Assembly (NCBI RefSeq): GCF_010729105.1 | Contig: NZ_AP022573.1 | Location: forward strand, 3,906,001 to 3,970,000 | Direction of reading: 5' to 3' | DNA length: 64,000 bases | Source of the DNA: Mycobacterium saskatchewanense | GTDB lineage: Bacteria; Actinomycetota; Actinomycetes; Mycobacteriales; Mycobacteriaceae | Shown here: in pieces, positions 9,297 to 18,281 of the stretch | Position numbering within the stretch: the first letter of the stretch is position 1 | How the letters are laid out: each line of letters begins with the position of its first letter | The notes under the pieces: generated by a model | Databases searched by the model: none | Told to the model about the DNA's origin: nothing | Seen by the model: only the letters and a program-made list of their open reading frames with translations | Program-made: the position numbers and the translations under genes

Positions 9297-10604
9297 ATGT
9301 CCTGCTGCGATATTCCGATTCCCGCCGACGGCTGCGACGGCGCCTTCACCGTCGACTCGTCACGGGTAACGTTCGGGCGCGGTTGCCTGGCGGAGGTGGG
9401 CGACAGAGCCCGGACGCTTGGGCTGCGGCGGGTGGCGTTGTTCAGCGACGCCGACGTTGCCGCGCTGCCCGTCTTCGCGACTACTTACGACTCGCTGATC
9501 GCAGCCGGCCTGGACGTCGTCCCCTACACCGACGTCCACGTCGAGCCCACGGACGTGTCCTTTCTCCAAGCGGCGCGGTTCGCGCAGGAGTCGAAGCCCG
9601 ACGGCTACATATCACTGGGCGGCGGCTCCGTTATCGACACGTGCAAGGCCGCGAACCTGTACGGCACCCATCCCGCCGACTTGCTGGCCTACGTCAACGC
9701 GCCGATCGGCGAGGGCAGGCCCGTACCCGGCCCGCTCAAGCCACACATCGCCTGCCCCACCACGGCGGGCACCGGCAGCGAGGTCACCGGGATCGCGATC
9801 TTCGACCTGTTGGCGCTGAAAGCCAAGACCGGCATCGCTTCGCACGCGCTGCGCCCGACGGAGGCGCTCGTCGACCCCGACTGCACGGCGAGCCTGCCCC
9901 GCGAGGTCGTGGCCTCGGCGGGGCTCGACGTCCTGTCTCACGCGCTCGAGTCCTACACCGCGCGTCCCTATAGCCGGCGCCGCGCCCCCGAACGGCCAAG
10001 CCTGCGACCGATGAGCCAGGGTGCCAACCCGTGGAGTGACATGGGCTGCCGGCAGGCGTTACGCACGCTGGGGCAGTTCTTCGAGCGCGCGGTGAGCGAC
10101 GCCTCGGACAGCGAGGCCCGGGAACAGGTGATGTGGGCCGCCACGCTGGCGGGCATCGCGTTCGGCAACGCGGGTGTGCACGCGCCACACGGCATGGCCT
10201 ACGCGGTGGCGGGGCTGGTACGTGACTTCCGTCCCTCGGGCTACCCCACCGAGGAGCCGCTCGTGCCGCATGGGATGGCCGTCATCGTCAACGCGCCCGC
10301 GGCCTTCCGCTTCACGGCGGAGGTGAGCCCAGAACGGCACTTGGAGGGGGCCCGGCTGCTCGGCGCCGACACCCGGGGCGCCGGCGCGCAGGATGCGGGC
10401 GAGGTGCTGGCTGGCGAACTCGTCCGGATCATGCGAGCGGTGGGCATGCCCAACGGGCTGAGCGGGGTCGGCTACACCGACGACGACGTGGCGGCTCTGA
10501 CCGAAGGCGCTTACCCCCAGCAGCGCCTGCTGCAGAACGCTCCGCGCGAGATGAGCAAACCGGTCCTGGCGGACCTGTTCCGGAACGCCCTGCGGTACTG
10601 GTAG
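9297..10604 (+). CDS. Iron-containing alcohol dehydrogenase, hydroxyacid-oxoacid transhydrogenase type
   Basis: The 435-residue protein has the group III alcohol dehydrogenase fold: [18 protein letters not shown] for the nucleotide-binding turn, [12 protein letters not shown], and metal ligands in [12 protein letters not shown] and [10 protein letters not shown]. An extra segment after the [13 protein letters not shown] motif ([19 protein letters not shown]) and the following NPWSD match the transhydrogenase (ADHFE1/HOT) branch. That branch oxidises 4-hydroxybutyrate while reducing 2-oxoglutarate without free NAD. A simple alcohol dehydrogenase remains possible. The downstream thioesterase begins four bases after its stop. 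Confidence 0.8.
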   Translation: MSCCDIPIPADGCDGAFTVDSSRVTFGRGCLAEVGDRARTLGLRRVALFSDADVAALPVFATTYDSLIAAGLDVVPYTDVHVEPTDVSFLQAARFAQESKPDGYISLGGGSVIDTCKAANLYGTHPADLLAYVNAPIGEGRPVPGPLKPHIACPTTAGTGSEVTGIAIFDLLALKAKTGIASHALRPTEALVDPDCTASLPREVVASAGLDVLSHALESYTARPYSRRRAPERPSLRPMSQGANPWSDMGCRQALRTLGQFFERAVSDASDSEAREQVMWAATLAGIAFGNAGVHAPHGMAYAVAGLVRDFRPSGYPTEEPLVPHGMAVIVNAPAAFRFTAEVSPERHLEGARLLGADTRGAGAQDAGEVLAGELVRIMRAVGMPNGLSGVGYTDDDVAALTEGAYPQQRLLQNAPREMSKPVLADLFRNALRYW

Positions 10605-10608
10605 GGCC

Positions 10609-11079
10609 ATGGGTTCGGCTCCTTCGGTACCGCCCGCGCCGGACGGGCTCACCGGCGCCGACTTCCCGGTGCGCTGGCCCGTCGGAACCAGGTGGGTCGA
10701 CAACGACATGTTCGGCCACCTCAACAACGCCGTGTACTACCAGCTGTTCGACACGGCGATCAATGCCTGGATCAACACGAGCACCGGCCTGGACCCGCTC
10801 ACCACGCCCGCGCTCGGCGTCGTCGCCGAGTCGGGCTGCCGCTACTTCTCCGAAGTGCACTTCCCGGAGGACCTCGCCGTGGGCATCGCGGTGACCCGCC
10901 TCGGGCGCAGCAGCGTCACCTACCGGCTGGCGGTGTTCCGGCCGCGGGACCCGGCGGGACCGATCCCCGCGCTCGGGCACTGGGTGCACGTCTACGTCGA
11001 CCGGGCCAGCCGCAAACCGGTGCCGATCCCCGACGCCATCCGGGAGCTGCTGTCGACGGCGCGCGTCGATCGGGCGTGA
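10609..11079 (+). CDS. Acyl-CoA thioesterase, hotdog fold (Rv0163-like)
   Basis: The 156-residue protein contains RWVDNDMFGHLNNAVYYQLF, the 4-hydroxybenzoyl-CoA thioesterase-type hotdog signature with the catalytic-region aspartate, then GVVAESGCRYFSEVHFPED and the final strands. Such enzymes hydrolyse acyl-CoA thioesters in the cytosol. It starts four bases after the transhydrogenase stop. Position and size match M. tuberculosis Rv0163, two genes before mce1R, and mark the left edge of the conserved block. Confidence 0.85.
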   Translation: MGSAPSVPPAPDGLTGADFPVRWPVGTRWVDNDMFGHLNNAVYYQLFDTAINAWINTSTGLDPLTTPALGVVAESGCRYFSEVHFPEDLAVGIAVTRLGRSSVTYRLAVFRPRDPAGPIPALGHWVHVYVDRASRKPVPIPDAIRELLSTARVDRA

Positions 11080-11134
11080 GATCGCCCCTACCGCCGCCTC
11101 TTTCGCCGCGCTGGCGCCCCGTTATGCTTCGCCC

Positions 11135-11575
11135 ATGCCAGTTTTGAGCAAGACGGTCGAGGTCGGCGCCGACGCCGCGATGATCCTCGGGATCGTCGCC
11201 GACTTCGAGGCCTACCCGCAGTGGAACGAAGAGATCCAAGGCCTTTGGGTTCTCGCCCGCTACGACGACGGGCGCCCCAGCCAGCTGAGGCTCGACGCCG
11301 ACTACCAAGGCATGCAGGCCACGTTCATCCAGGCCGTGTACTACCCGGGGGAGAACCAGATCCAGACCGTCCTGCAGCAGGGCGACCTGTTCAGCAAGCA
11401 GGAGCAACTGTTCAGCGTGGTGGAGACCGGCGCGTCGAGCCTGCTGACCGTGGACATGGACGTCGAGACGACGATGCCGATCCCCGCGCCGATGGTGAAG
11501 TCGCTGGCCGGCAACGTTCTGGACCACCTCGCCGAGAACCTGAAGCGGCGCGCCGAGCAGCTGGCCGCCCAGTAA
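11135..11575 (+). CDS. TB18.5: SRPBCC/cyclase-dehydrase-like protein (TB18.5, Rv0164-like)
   Basis: This 146-residue START-like protein shows AAMILGIVADFEAYPQWNEE, the standard opening helix and strand of the polyketide-cyclase/SRPBCC family, and ends with a long helix (LDHLAENLKRRAEQL). The family binds hydrophobic ligands in a deep cavity. A TATGCT element at 11123-11128 lies six bases before ATG 11135, so transcription probably starts at the A of ATG. It converges on mce1R with a 7-bp gap. Confidence 0.85.
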   Translation: MPVLSKTVEVGADAAMILGIVADFEAYPQWNEEIQGLWVLARYDDGRPSQLRLDADYQGMQATFIQAVYYPGENQIQTVLQQGDLFSKQEQLFSVVETGASSLLTVDMDVETTMPIPAPMVKSLAGNVLDHLAENLKRRAEQLAAQ

Positions 11576-11582
11576 ACACCCG

Positions 11583-12275
11583 CTAGTCAAAAATTCCGAG
11601 CCGGTCCCGCATCTCAGTCAGGCGGCCGGCCGCATCGGTGAATTGCCAGACGGTGTGTTCGATCACGGCGACGGCGTCCCGCTGGCGCAACGCCGCGATC
11701 AGTCGGCGGTGATTGTCGATTGCGGCCGCACCCCAGTGCGGGTCGCCGGCGTACACCAGCACCGGCATGTAGCGCGCGGCGTTGAGGAGGAACCAGGCCA
11801 GCTTGATCCGGCCGCTGGCCTGGTTGAAGACCCGGTGGAACGCGAACTCGATGCCCGCGATCGTTTCGGCGTCGGCGGATCCGACGGCAGCCTCGAGCGC
11901 GTCGTTGATGCGCTCGAGCTCGTTGATCTGGGCTTCGGTGATGTGCTCGGTGGCCGCCGCCGCCAGCTCCCGCGCGATGGTGGCCTGCAGCCAGAAGATG
12001 TCCTCGATGTCCTGGCGGGTGAGTGGCAGCACGACGTGGCCGCGGTGCGGCTCCAGCTGCACCATGCCCTCGCCGCGGAGTTTCAGCAGCGCCTCCCGCA
12101 CCGGTGTGATGCTGACCCCGAGCTCGGCCGCGGTCTCGTCGAGCCGGATGAACGTTCCGGCGCGCAGTTTGCCGGCCATGATCGCGGCCCGCAGGCGGCC
12201 CGCCACCTCGTCGGACAACTGCGCCCGGCGCAGCGGACGCCGGCTCCGCGGCTGCGTTGATATCGGTGGGTTCAC
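11583..12275 (-). CDS. mce1R: Mce1R, GntR/FadR-family repressor of the mce1 operon
   Basis: The 230-residue protein has a GntR winged helix (LRAGTFIRLDETAAELGVSI, then TPVREALLKLRGEGMV) followed by an FCD ligand-binding domain with ELAAAATEHITEAQINELE, EFAFHRVFNQASGR and DNHRRLIAALRQRD, which carry the usual metal or ligand histidines. It is divergent from fadD5 and the mce1 genes, exactly as Rv0165c is. The M. tuberculosis protein represses mce1 and is thought to respond to fatty acids. Overlap with the convergent gene is nil (7-bp gap). Confidence 0.92.
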   Translation of the reverse strand: MNPPISTQPRSRRPLRRAQLSDEVAGRLRAAIMAGKLRAGTFIRLDETAAELGVSITPVREALLKLRGEGMVQLEPHRGHVVLPLTRQDIEDIFWLQATIARELAAAATEHITEAQINELERINDALEAAVGSADAETIAGIEFAFHRVFNQASGRIKLAWFLLNAARYMPVLVYAGDPHWGAAAIDNHRRLIAALRQRDAVAVIEHTVWQFTDAAGRLTEMRDRLGIFD

Positions 12276-12413
12276 GTCGGCTGCCTGGGCTTATCGGGGG
12301 CTTGTCAGGGCTTGTCAGAGCGTCGACAAAGCCATAGTGTGACCCAGACAACACCAACTTTTATCAAATATCAACCTGGCGCAAGCGGTGCCTGAGTGAA
12401 GGGGAGTGTTCGG
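12276..12413. promoter_or_regulatory. Divergent mce1R-fadD5 control region with inverted repeat
   Basis: The 138-bp spacer contains TTGTC at 12312-12316 and its complement GACAA at 12325-12329 with an 8-bp gap, plus an extra CTTGTCAGG copy just before it (12301-12309). An AT-rich stretch follows at about 12355-12375. This is the natural place for Mce1R to act on both promoters. The repeat is a candidate operator only; I do not have the experimentally mapped Mce1R site to compare. Confidence 0.4.
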
Positions 12414-14063
12414 TTGACCGCGCAATTGGCCGGCCATCTGGCGCAGGGGTCACGGGAGGGCGACCAGTTGTATCGCGCCCGGCGGCAGAACTGGGTCACT
12501 CAGCTGGAACGTCATGCGCTGATGCAGCCGGACGCCACGGCGCTGCGGTTCCTCGGCAACACCGTGACGTGGGCGCAGCTGCAGAGGCGCGTCGCGGCGC
12601 TGGCGGATGCCCTGAGTCGCCGGGGGGTCGGGTTCGGCGACCGGGTCATGATCCTGATGCTCAACCGGACCGAGTTCGTCGAGTCGGTGCTGGCGATCAA
12701 CGCGTTGGGCGGGATCGCGGTCCCGCTGAACTTCCGGCTCACCCCCGCCGAGATCGCCTTCCTGGTCGAAGACTGCGAAGCGCGGGCGATGATCACCGAA
12801 CCCGTGCTCGCCGCCGTCGCCACCGGGGTCCGCGAGATCCAGCCGCTGGTGGACACGGTCATCGTCGCGGGCCGCTCCACCGACGACGCCGTGCTCGGTT
12901 ACGAAGACCTGATCGACGAGCCCGGCGAGGCGCACCAGCCGGTCGACATCCCCACCGACTCGCCGGCGCTGATCATGTACACGTCGGGCACCACCGGCCG
13001 GCCCAAGGGCGCCGTGCTCACCCACGCCAACCTGGCCGGGCAGACGATGACGGGCCTCTACACCAACGGCGCGGACCTCAACAACGACGTCGGCTTCATC
13101 GGCGTCCCGTTCTTCCACATCGCCGGGATCGGCAACATGCTGACGCCGATGACGCTCGGCACCCCGACGGTGATCTACCCGCTCGGCGCGTTCGACCCCG
13201 GCCAGCTGCTCGACGTGCTGGCGGCGGAGAAGGTCACCGGGATCTTCCTGGTTCCCGCGCAGTGGCAGGCGGTGTGCGCCGAACAGCGGGCGCGCCCTCG
13301 GGACCTGAAGCTGCGGGTGATCTCGTGGGGGGCGGCGCCGGCGCCCGACGCGCTGCTGCGGGAGATGTCGGCGACCTTCCCGGGGACGCAGATCCTTGCC
13401 GCGTTCGGCCAGACGGAGATGTCGCCGGTGACGTGCATGCTGCTCGGCGAGGACGCGATCCGCAAGCGCGGCTCGGTCGGCAAGGTCATCCCGACGGTCG
13501 CGGCTCGCGTGGTCGACGAGAACATGAACGACGTGCCGGTCGGCGAGGTCGGCGAAATCGTCTACCGCGCGCCCACCTTGATGAGTGGCTACTGGAACAA
13601 CCCGGAGGCCACCGCCGAAGCGTTCGCGGGCGGCTGGTTCCACTCCGGCGACCTCGTCCGGATGGACGAAGAGGGCTACGTCTGGGTGGTGGACCGCAAG
13701 AAGGACATGATCATCTCCGGCGGGGAGAACATCTACTGCGCGGAGGTGGAGAACGTTCTCGCCGGCCATCCCAGCATCGTCGAGGTGGCCGTCATCGGCC
13801 GCAGCCACGAGAAGTGGGGCGAGGTACCGATCGCGGTCGCCGCGGTCACCGACGAGGCGTTGCGGCTCGACCATCTGGCCGATTTCCTGGCCGAGCGGTT
13901 AGCCCGCTACAAGCACCCCAAAGCGCTGGAGATCGTCGACGCGCTGCCCCGCAACCCTTCAGGGAAGGTGCTCAAGACTGAGCTGCGGGTCCGTTACGGG
14001 GCCGCAAATTTTATCGAAATACGTTCCGATGCAAGGGATTCGATGAACGGCGAGGGAGGCTGA
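12414..14063 (+). CDS. fadD5: FadD5, fatty-acyl-CoA ligase
   Basis: The 549-residue enzyme activates fatty acids with ATP and CoA in the cytosol and is the first gene of the mce1 operon. Visible motifs are the AMP-binding P-loop MYTSGTTGRPKGA, the FGQTEMSPV region, HSGDLVRMDEEGYVWVVDRK, and the C-terminal catalytic lysine in NPSGKVLKTEL. TTG 12414 is preferred because AAGGGGAG lies seven bases upstream and the product then starts MTAQLAGHL, like the M. tuberculosis protein as I recall it. GTG 12396 would add six residues. A 167-bp spacer separates it from yrbE1A. Confidence 0.93.
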   Translation: MTAQLAGHLAQGSREGDQLYRARRQNWVTQLERHALMQPDATALRFLGNTVTWAQLQRRVAALADALSRRGVGFGDRVMILMLNRTEFVESVLAINALGGIAVPLNFRLTPAEIAFLVEDCEARAMITEPVLAAVATGVREIQPLVDTVIVAGRSTDDAVLGYEDLIDEPGEAHQPVDIPTDSPALIMYTSGTTGRPKGAVLTHANLAGQTMTGLYTNGADLNNDVGFIGVPFFHIAGIGNMLTPMTLGTPTVIYPLGAFDPGQLLDVLAAEKVTGIFLVPAQWQAVCAEQRARPRDLKLRVISWGAAPAPDALLREMSATFPGTQILAAFGQTEMSPVTCMLLGEDAIRKRGSVGKVIPTVAARVVDENMNDVPVGEVGEIVYRAPTLMSGYWNNPEATAEAFAGGWFHSGDLVRMDEEGYVWVVDRKKDMIISGGENIYCAEVENVLAGHPSIVEVAVIGRSHEKWGEVPIAVAAVTDEALRLDHLADFLAERLARYKHPKALEIVDALPRNPSGKVLKTELRVRYGAANFIEIRSDARDSMNGEGG

Positions 14064-14230
14064 CGGCACCTGTAACGTTTGCCTGCTGTTGACGAAGGGT
14101 TAATTGTGGAGATGCGGTTCACACGTGCGAAACCATCGGGTACATTCCTGTGGTCGCCGTTACTACCTGCGAGTAGGGAGCCGATGATCACACCTGTGAG
14201 GTCGGGGCGAGCAGGCGTGAGGGGGGAGCG

Positions 14231-15046
14231 GTGACGTCCACGTCGACGGGTCGGCAGGGCCCCCAGTTGGTGGGTTATCTGCGCGACCAACTGCAGACGC
14301 CGCTGACCCTGATCGGTGGGTTCTTCCGGATGTGCGTGCTGACCGGACGGGCGCTGTTTCGGTGGCCCTTCCAGTGGCGGGAATTCATCCTGCAGTGCTG
14401 GTTCATCATGCGGGTGGCGTTCCTGCCGACGATCATGGTTTCGATCCCGCTGACCGTGCTGCTGATCTTCACCCTCAACGTCTTGCTGGCCCAGTTCGGC
14501 GCCGCCGACCTCTCCGGTGCCGGCGCGGCGATCGGCGCGGTGACCCAGCTCGGACCGCTGACCACCGTGCTGGTGGTGGCCGGCGCCGGCTCGACGGCGA
14601 TCTGCGCGGACCTCGGTGCCCGCACCATTCGCGAGGAGATCGACGCCATGGAGGTCCTCGGCATCGACCCGATCCACCGCTTGGTGGTCCCCCGGGTGAT
14701 CGCCGCGACCCTGGTCGCCACGCTGCTCAACGGCTTGGTGATCACCGTCGGCCTGGTGGGCGGCTACCTATTCGGGGTGTACCTGCAGAATGTCTCGGGC
14801 GGTGCCTACCTCGCGACCCTGACCACCATCACCGGCCTGCCCGAGGTGGTCATCGCCACCCTCAAGGCCGCGATCTTCGGGCTCATCGCCGGCCTGGTCG
14901 GTTGCTTCCGCGGGCTGACGGTGCGCGGCGGCTCCAAGGGCCTTGGCACGGCCGTGAACGAGACCGTCGTGCTGTGCGTCGTCGCGCTGTATGCGGTCAA
15001 CGTGGTGCTCACCACCATCGGTGTTCGGTTCGGGACGGGACGCTGA
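14231..15046 (+). CDS. yrbE1A: YrbE1A, Mce1 transporter permease subunit
   Basis: The 271-residue integral membrane protein belongs to the MlaE family. It has several hydrophobic helices and the conserved DLGARTIREEIDAMEVLGID loop (about residues 128-147), the coupling segment for the ATPase MceG. GTG 14231 follows GAGGGGGG. With YrbE1B it forms the permease pair of the Mce1 lipid importer. The next gene begins one base after its stop. Confidence 0.95.
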   Translation: MTSTSTGRQGPQLVGYLRDQLQTPLTLIGGFFRMCVLTGRALFRWPFQWREFILQCWFIMRVAFLPTIMVSIPLTVLLIFTLNVLLAQFGAADLSGAGAAIGAVTQLGPLTTVLVVAGAGSTAICADLGARTIREEIDAMEVLGIDPIHRLVVPRVIAATLVATLLNGLVITVGLVGGYLFGVYLQNVSGGAYLATLTTITGLPEVVIATLKAAIFGLIAGLVGCFRGLTVRGGSKGLGTAVNETVVLCVVALYAVNVVLTTIGVRFGTGR

Positions 15047-15047
15047 G

Positions 15048-15917
15048 ATGTCGACCGCTGCCGTGTTGCGCGCCCGGTTCCCCCGGGCGGTGGAGAACGT
15101 CAACCGCTATGGCGGCGCCGTGGTCCGGGCGATCGACGACATCGGTCAGATGGCGTGGTTCGGCGCCGTCGCCGTCGGGCACATGCCGCACGCGCTGCGC
15201 AATTACCGCAAGGAGACGCTGCGCCTGATCGCCCAGATCGGCATGGGCACCGGTGCGATGGCCGTCGTCGGCGGCACCGTCGCGATCGTCGGGTTCGTCA
15301 CGCTGTCCGGTAGTTCCCTGGTCGCCATCCAGGGGTTTGCGTCGCTGGGCAACATCGGGGTCGAGGCCTTCACCGGGTTCTTCGCCGCGCTGATCAACGT
15401 GCGCATCGCCGCCCCGGTCGTCACCGGGATCGCGATGGCCGCCACCGTCGGCGCCGGCGCGACCGCCGAGCTGGGAGCCATGCGCATCAGCGAGGAGATC
15501 GACGCCCTGGAAGTCATGGGCATCAAGTCGATCTCGTTCCTGGCGACCACCCGCATCATGGCCGGCCTCGTCGTGATCATTCCGCTGTACGCGCTGGCCA
15601 TGATCATGTCGTTCCTGTCCCCGCAGATCACCACGACCGTGCTCTACGGGCAGTCCAACGGAACCTACGAGCACTACTTCCGGACGTTCCTGCGACCCGA
15701 CGACGTGTTCTGGTCGTTCCTCGAGGCCATCATCATCACCGGGGTGGTGATGATCACCCACTGCTTCTACGGTTACAACGCCGGCGGCGGGCCCGTCGGC
15801 GTCGGCGAGGCCGTCGGCCGCTCCATGCGGTTCTCGCTGGTGTCGGTGCAGGTTGTCGTTTTGGCCGCAGCGTTGGCGCTCTACGGCGTCAACCCGAACT
15901 TCGCGCTCACGGTGTAG
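15048..15917 (+). CDS. yrbE1B: YrbE1B, Mce1 transporter permease subunit
   Basis: This second MlaE-family permease has 289 residues and the matching coupling loop GAMRISEEIDALEVMGIKSI. It is hydrophobic throughout, with GTGAMAVVGGTVAIVGFV and the later VVIIPLYALAMIMSF as clear membrane segments. ATG 15048 begins one base after the yrbE1A stop (TGAG-ATG), so translation is probably coupled. Partner of YrbE1A in the inner-membrane channel. Confidence 0.95.
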   Translation: MSTAAVLRARFPRAVENVNRYGGAVVRAIDDIGQMAWFGAVAVGHMPHALRNYRKETLRLIAQIGMGTGAMAVVGGTVAIVGFVTLSGSSLVAIQGFASLGNIGVEAFTGFFAALINVRIAAPVVTGIAMAATVGAGATAELGAMRISEEIDALEVMGIKSISFLATTRIMAGLVVIIPLYALAMIMSFLSPQITTTVLYGQSNGTYEHYFRTFLRPDDVFWSFLEAIIITGVVMITHCFYGYNAGGGPVGVGEAVGRSMRFSLVSVQVVVLAAALALYGVNPNFALTV

Positions 15918-15921
15918 CGCC

Positions 15922-17244
15922 ATGGCAGCACCGATCAAGGTCAACTCCCCGCGGAACCCGCCGTACAAACTGGCCGGCGTCGCGCTGCTGGTGGTCGGGG
16001 CCATCGTCCTCGTCCTGGTGTATGGCCAGTTCCGCGGCGACTTCACCCCGAAGACCAAACTGACGATGGTCGCCTCCCGGGCCGGGCTCGTGATGGACCC
16101 GGGCTCGAAAGTCACCTACAACGGCGTGGAGATCGGCCGGGTCGCCGACATCGGCGAGACCATGCGCGACGGGAAGCCGGCCGCCAAGTTCACGCTGGAC
16201 GTCTACCCCCGGTACCTCTCGCTGATCCCGGCGAACGTGACCGCCGACATCAAGGCCACCACGGTGTTCGGTGGCAAGTACGTGTCGCTGACGACGCCGA
16301 GGGACGCCCAGGGGAATGCCGTCGCGAAAGGGCGCCTGAACCCGCAGACCACGATCGTCGCGAGCACGGTGACGACGGAGATCAACACACTGTTCCAGAC
16401 GATCACCTCGATCGCTGAAAAGGTCGATCCGGTGAAGTTGAACCTGACGCTCAGCGCCGCCGCGCAGTCGCTGACCGGGCTGGGCGACCGGTTCGGGCAG
16501 TCGGTCGTCAACGCCAACGCGATTCTCGACGACGTCAACCCGCAGATGCCGCAGGCACGCCGGGACATCCAGCAGCTGGCGGCGCTGGGCGACACTTACG
16601 CCGACGCCGCGCCGGACCTGCTTGACTTCCTCAACAACGCGGTGGTGACCGCCCGCACCATCAACCGCCAGCAGAAGGACCTGGACCAGGCCCTGTTGTC
16701 GGCGGCGGGATTCGGCAACACCGGCGCCGACATCTTCGAGCGCGGCGGGCCCTACCTGGCGCGCGGGGCCAAGGACCTGGTGCCGTCGGCCCAGCTGCTC
16801 GACACCTACAGCCCGGCCATCTTCTGCACCATCCGCAACTATCACGACATCGAGCCCAAGGCGGCCTCGTTCCTGGGCGGCAACGGCTACTCGCTGAACA
16901 CCGAGACCGAGGCGCTGTCCGGCCTGGGGCTCATCGCGAACCCGCTTTCGCTGGCCGCGGTCAGCCTCCTCACGATGGGGCTCGGCGGGGTCGCCGGGCT
17001 GGTGGGCGGGGCGCCGAACCCTTACACCTATCCGGAGAACCTGCCGCGGGTCAACGCGCGCGGCGGGCCGGGCGGTGCGCCGGGCTGCTGGCAGCAGATC
17101 ACCCACGACCTGTGGCCCGCGCCCGAGTTGGTCATGGACACCGGCAACAGCATCGCGCCGTACAACCACCTGGACACCGGGTCGCCGTACGCGATCGAGT
17201 ACGTCTGGGGCCGCCAGGTAGGGGATAACACGATCAACCCATGA
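15922..17244 (+). CDS. mce1A: Mce1A, MCE-domain lipid transport subunit
   Basis: The 440-residue protein begins with a short cytosolic N-terminus and one membrane anchor (LAGVALLVVGAIVLVLVYG). The MCE/MlaD domain follows at about residues 42-125, with GLVMDPGSKVTYNGVEIGRV, and then the helical Mce4_CUP1-type region carrying ADAAPDLLDFLNNAVV. Six such subunits are thought to make a hydrophobic tube that carries fatty or mycolic acids across the envelope. Length is close to the M. tuberculosis protein. It starts four bases after yrbE1B and overlaps mce1B by four. Confidence 0.95.
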   Translation: MAAPIKVNSPRNPPYKLAGVALLVVGAIVLVLVYGQFRGDFTPKTKLTMVASRAGLVMDPGSKVTYNGVEIGRVADIGETMRDGKPAAKFTLDVYPRYLSLIPANVTADIKATTVFGGKYVSLTTPRDAQGNAVAKGRLNPQTTIVASTVTTEINTLFQTITSIAEKVDPVKLNLTLSAAAQSLTGLGDRFGQSVVNANAILDDVNPQMPQARRDIQQLAALGDTYADAAPDLLDFLNNAVVTARTINRQQKDLDQALLSAAGFGNTGADIFERGGPYLARGAKDLVPSAQLLDTYSPAIFCTIRNYHDIEPKAASFLGGNGYSLNTETEALSGLGLIANPLSLAAVSLLTMGLGGVAGLVGGAPNPYTYPENLPRVNARGGPGGAPGCWQQITHDLWPAPELVMDTGNSIAPYNHLDTGSPYAIEYVWGRQVGDNTINP

Positions 17245-18281
17245 AAATCACCGGTACCGTCGTCCGACTCGGCATCTTCTCACTGGTGCTGCTGCTGTTC
17301 ACCGTGATGATCATCGTGGTGTTCGGTCAGATGCGTTTCGACCGCACGTACAAGTACTCCGCGGAATTCACTAACGCCAGCGGGCTGCGGGCGGGCCAGT
17401 TCGTCCGGGCCTCCGGCGTGGAGATCGGCAAGGTCGGTTCCGTCGATCTGGTCGACGGCGGCAAGCGCGCGAGGGTCGAGTTCGACGTCGACCGCGGGGT
17501 GCCGCTGTACCAGTCGACGACGGCCCAGATCCGGTACCTGGATCTGATCGGCAACCGCTACCTGGAGCTCAAGCGCGGCGAGGGCGAGGGCGCCGACCGC
17601 GTGCTGTCCCCGGGCGGGTTCATCCCCGTCTCGCGGACCTCGCCGGCGCTTGACCTCGACGCGCTGATCGGTGGGTTCAAGCCGTTGTTCCGGGCGCTGG
17701 ACCCGCAGAAGGTGAACACCATCGCGACGGCGCTGGTCACGGTGTTCCAGGGCCAGGGCGGCACCATCAACGACATCCTCGACCAGACGGCTCAGCTGAC
17801 CTCCCAGCTCGGGGAGCGTGATCAGGCGATCGGCCAGGTGGTCAAGAACCTGAACATCGTGCTGGACACCACGGTCCGGCACCGTCAGCAGTTCGACCAG
17901 ACGGTGAACAATCTCGAGGGCCTGATCACCGGCCTCAAGGACCACAAGGATCAGCTGGCGGGCGGGACGGCGCACATCAGCAACGCCGCGGGCACGGTGG
18001 CCGACCTGCTGGCCGAGGATCGCGGGCTGCTGCACAAGACCATCGACTACCTGGACGCGGTCCAGCAGCCGCTCATCGACCAGCAGGATCAGCTGCAGGA
18101 CTACCTGAAGAAGGTGCCCACGGCCCTGAACATGATCGGCCGCGCCATCGGGTCCTACGGCGACTTCGTCAACTTCTATTCCTGCGACATCACTCTCAAG
18201 CTGAACGGCCTGCAGCCGGGCGGTCCCGTCCGCACGGTCCGGCTCTTCCAGCAGCCGACGGGTAGGTGCACGCCGCAATGA
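17241..18281 (+). CDS. mce1B: Mce1B, MCE-domain lipid transport subunit
   Basis: The 346-residue subunit has an N-terminal anchor (LGIFSLVLLLFTVMIIVVFG), an MCE domain with TNASGLRAGQFVRASGVEIG, and a long helical segment rich in coiled-coil-like heptads (GTINDILDQTAQLTSQLGER). The end carries NFYSCDITLKLNGLQPGG, a cysteine-containing tail seen in Mce B proteins. ATG 17241 overlaps the mce1A stop by four bases (ATGA), marking strict coupling. Confidence 0.95.
   Translation: MKITGTVVRLGIFSLVLLLFTVMIIVVFGQMRFDRTYKYSAEFTNASGLRAGQFVRASGVEIGKVGSVDLVDGGKRARVEFDVDRGVPLYQSTTAQIRYLDLIGNRYLELKRGEGEGADRVLSPGGFIPVSRTSPALDLDALIGGFKPLFRALDPQKVNTIATALVTVFQGQGGTINDILDQTAQLTSQLGERDQAIGQVVKNLNIVLDTTVRHRQQFDQTVNNLEGLITGLKDHKDQLAGGTAHISNAAGTVADLLAEDRGLLHKTIDYLDAVQQPLIDQQDQLQDYLKKVPTALNMIGRAIGSYGDFVNFYSCDITLKLNGLQPGGPVRTVRLFQQPTGRCTPQ

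Noticed and set aside
12450..13874. A 474-codon open frame on the minus strand opposite fadD5
   Set aside because: Its protein is low-complexity, rich in Arg, Asp and His, with no domain; high-GC codon structure keeps the antisense frame open. fadD5 on the plus strand is unmistakable.
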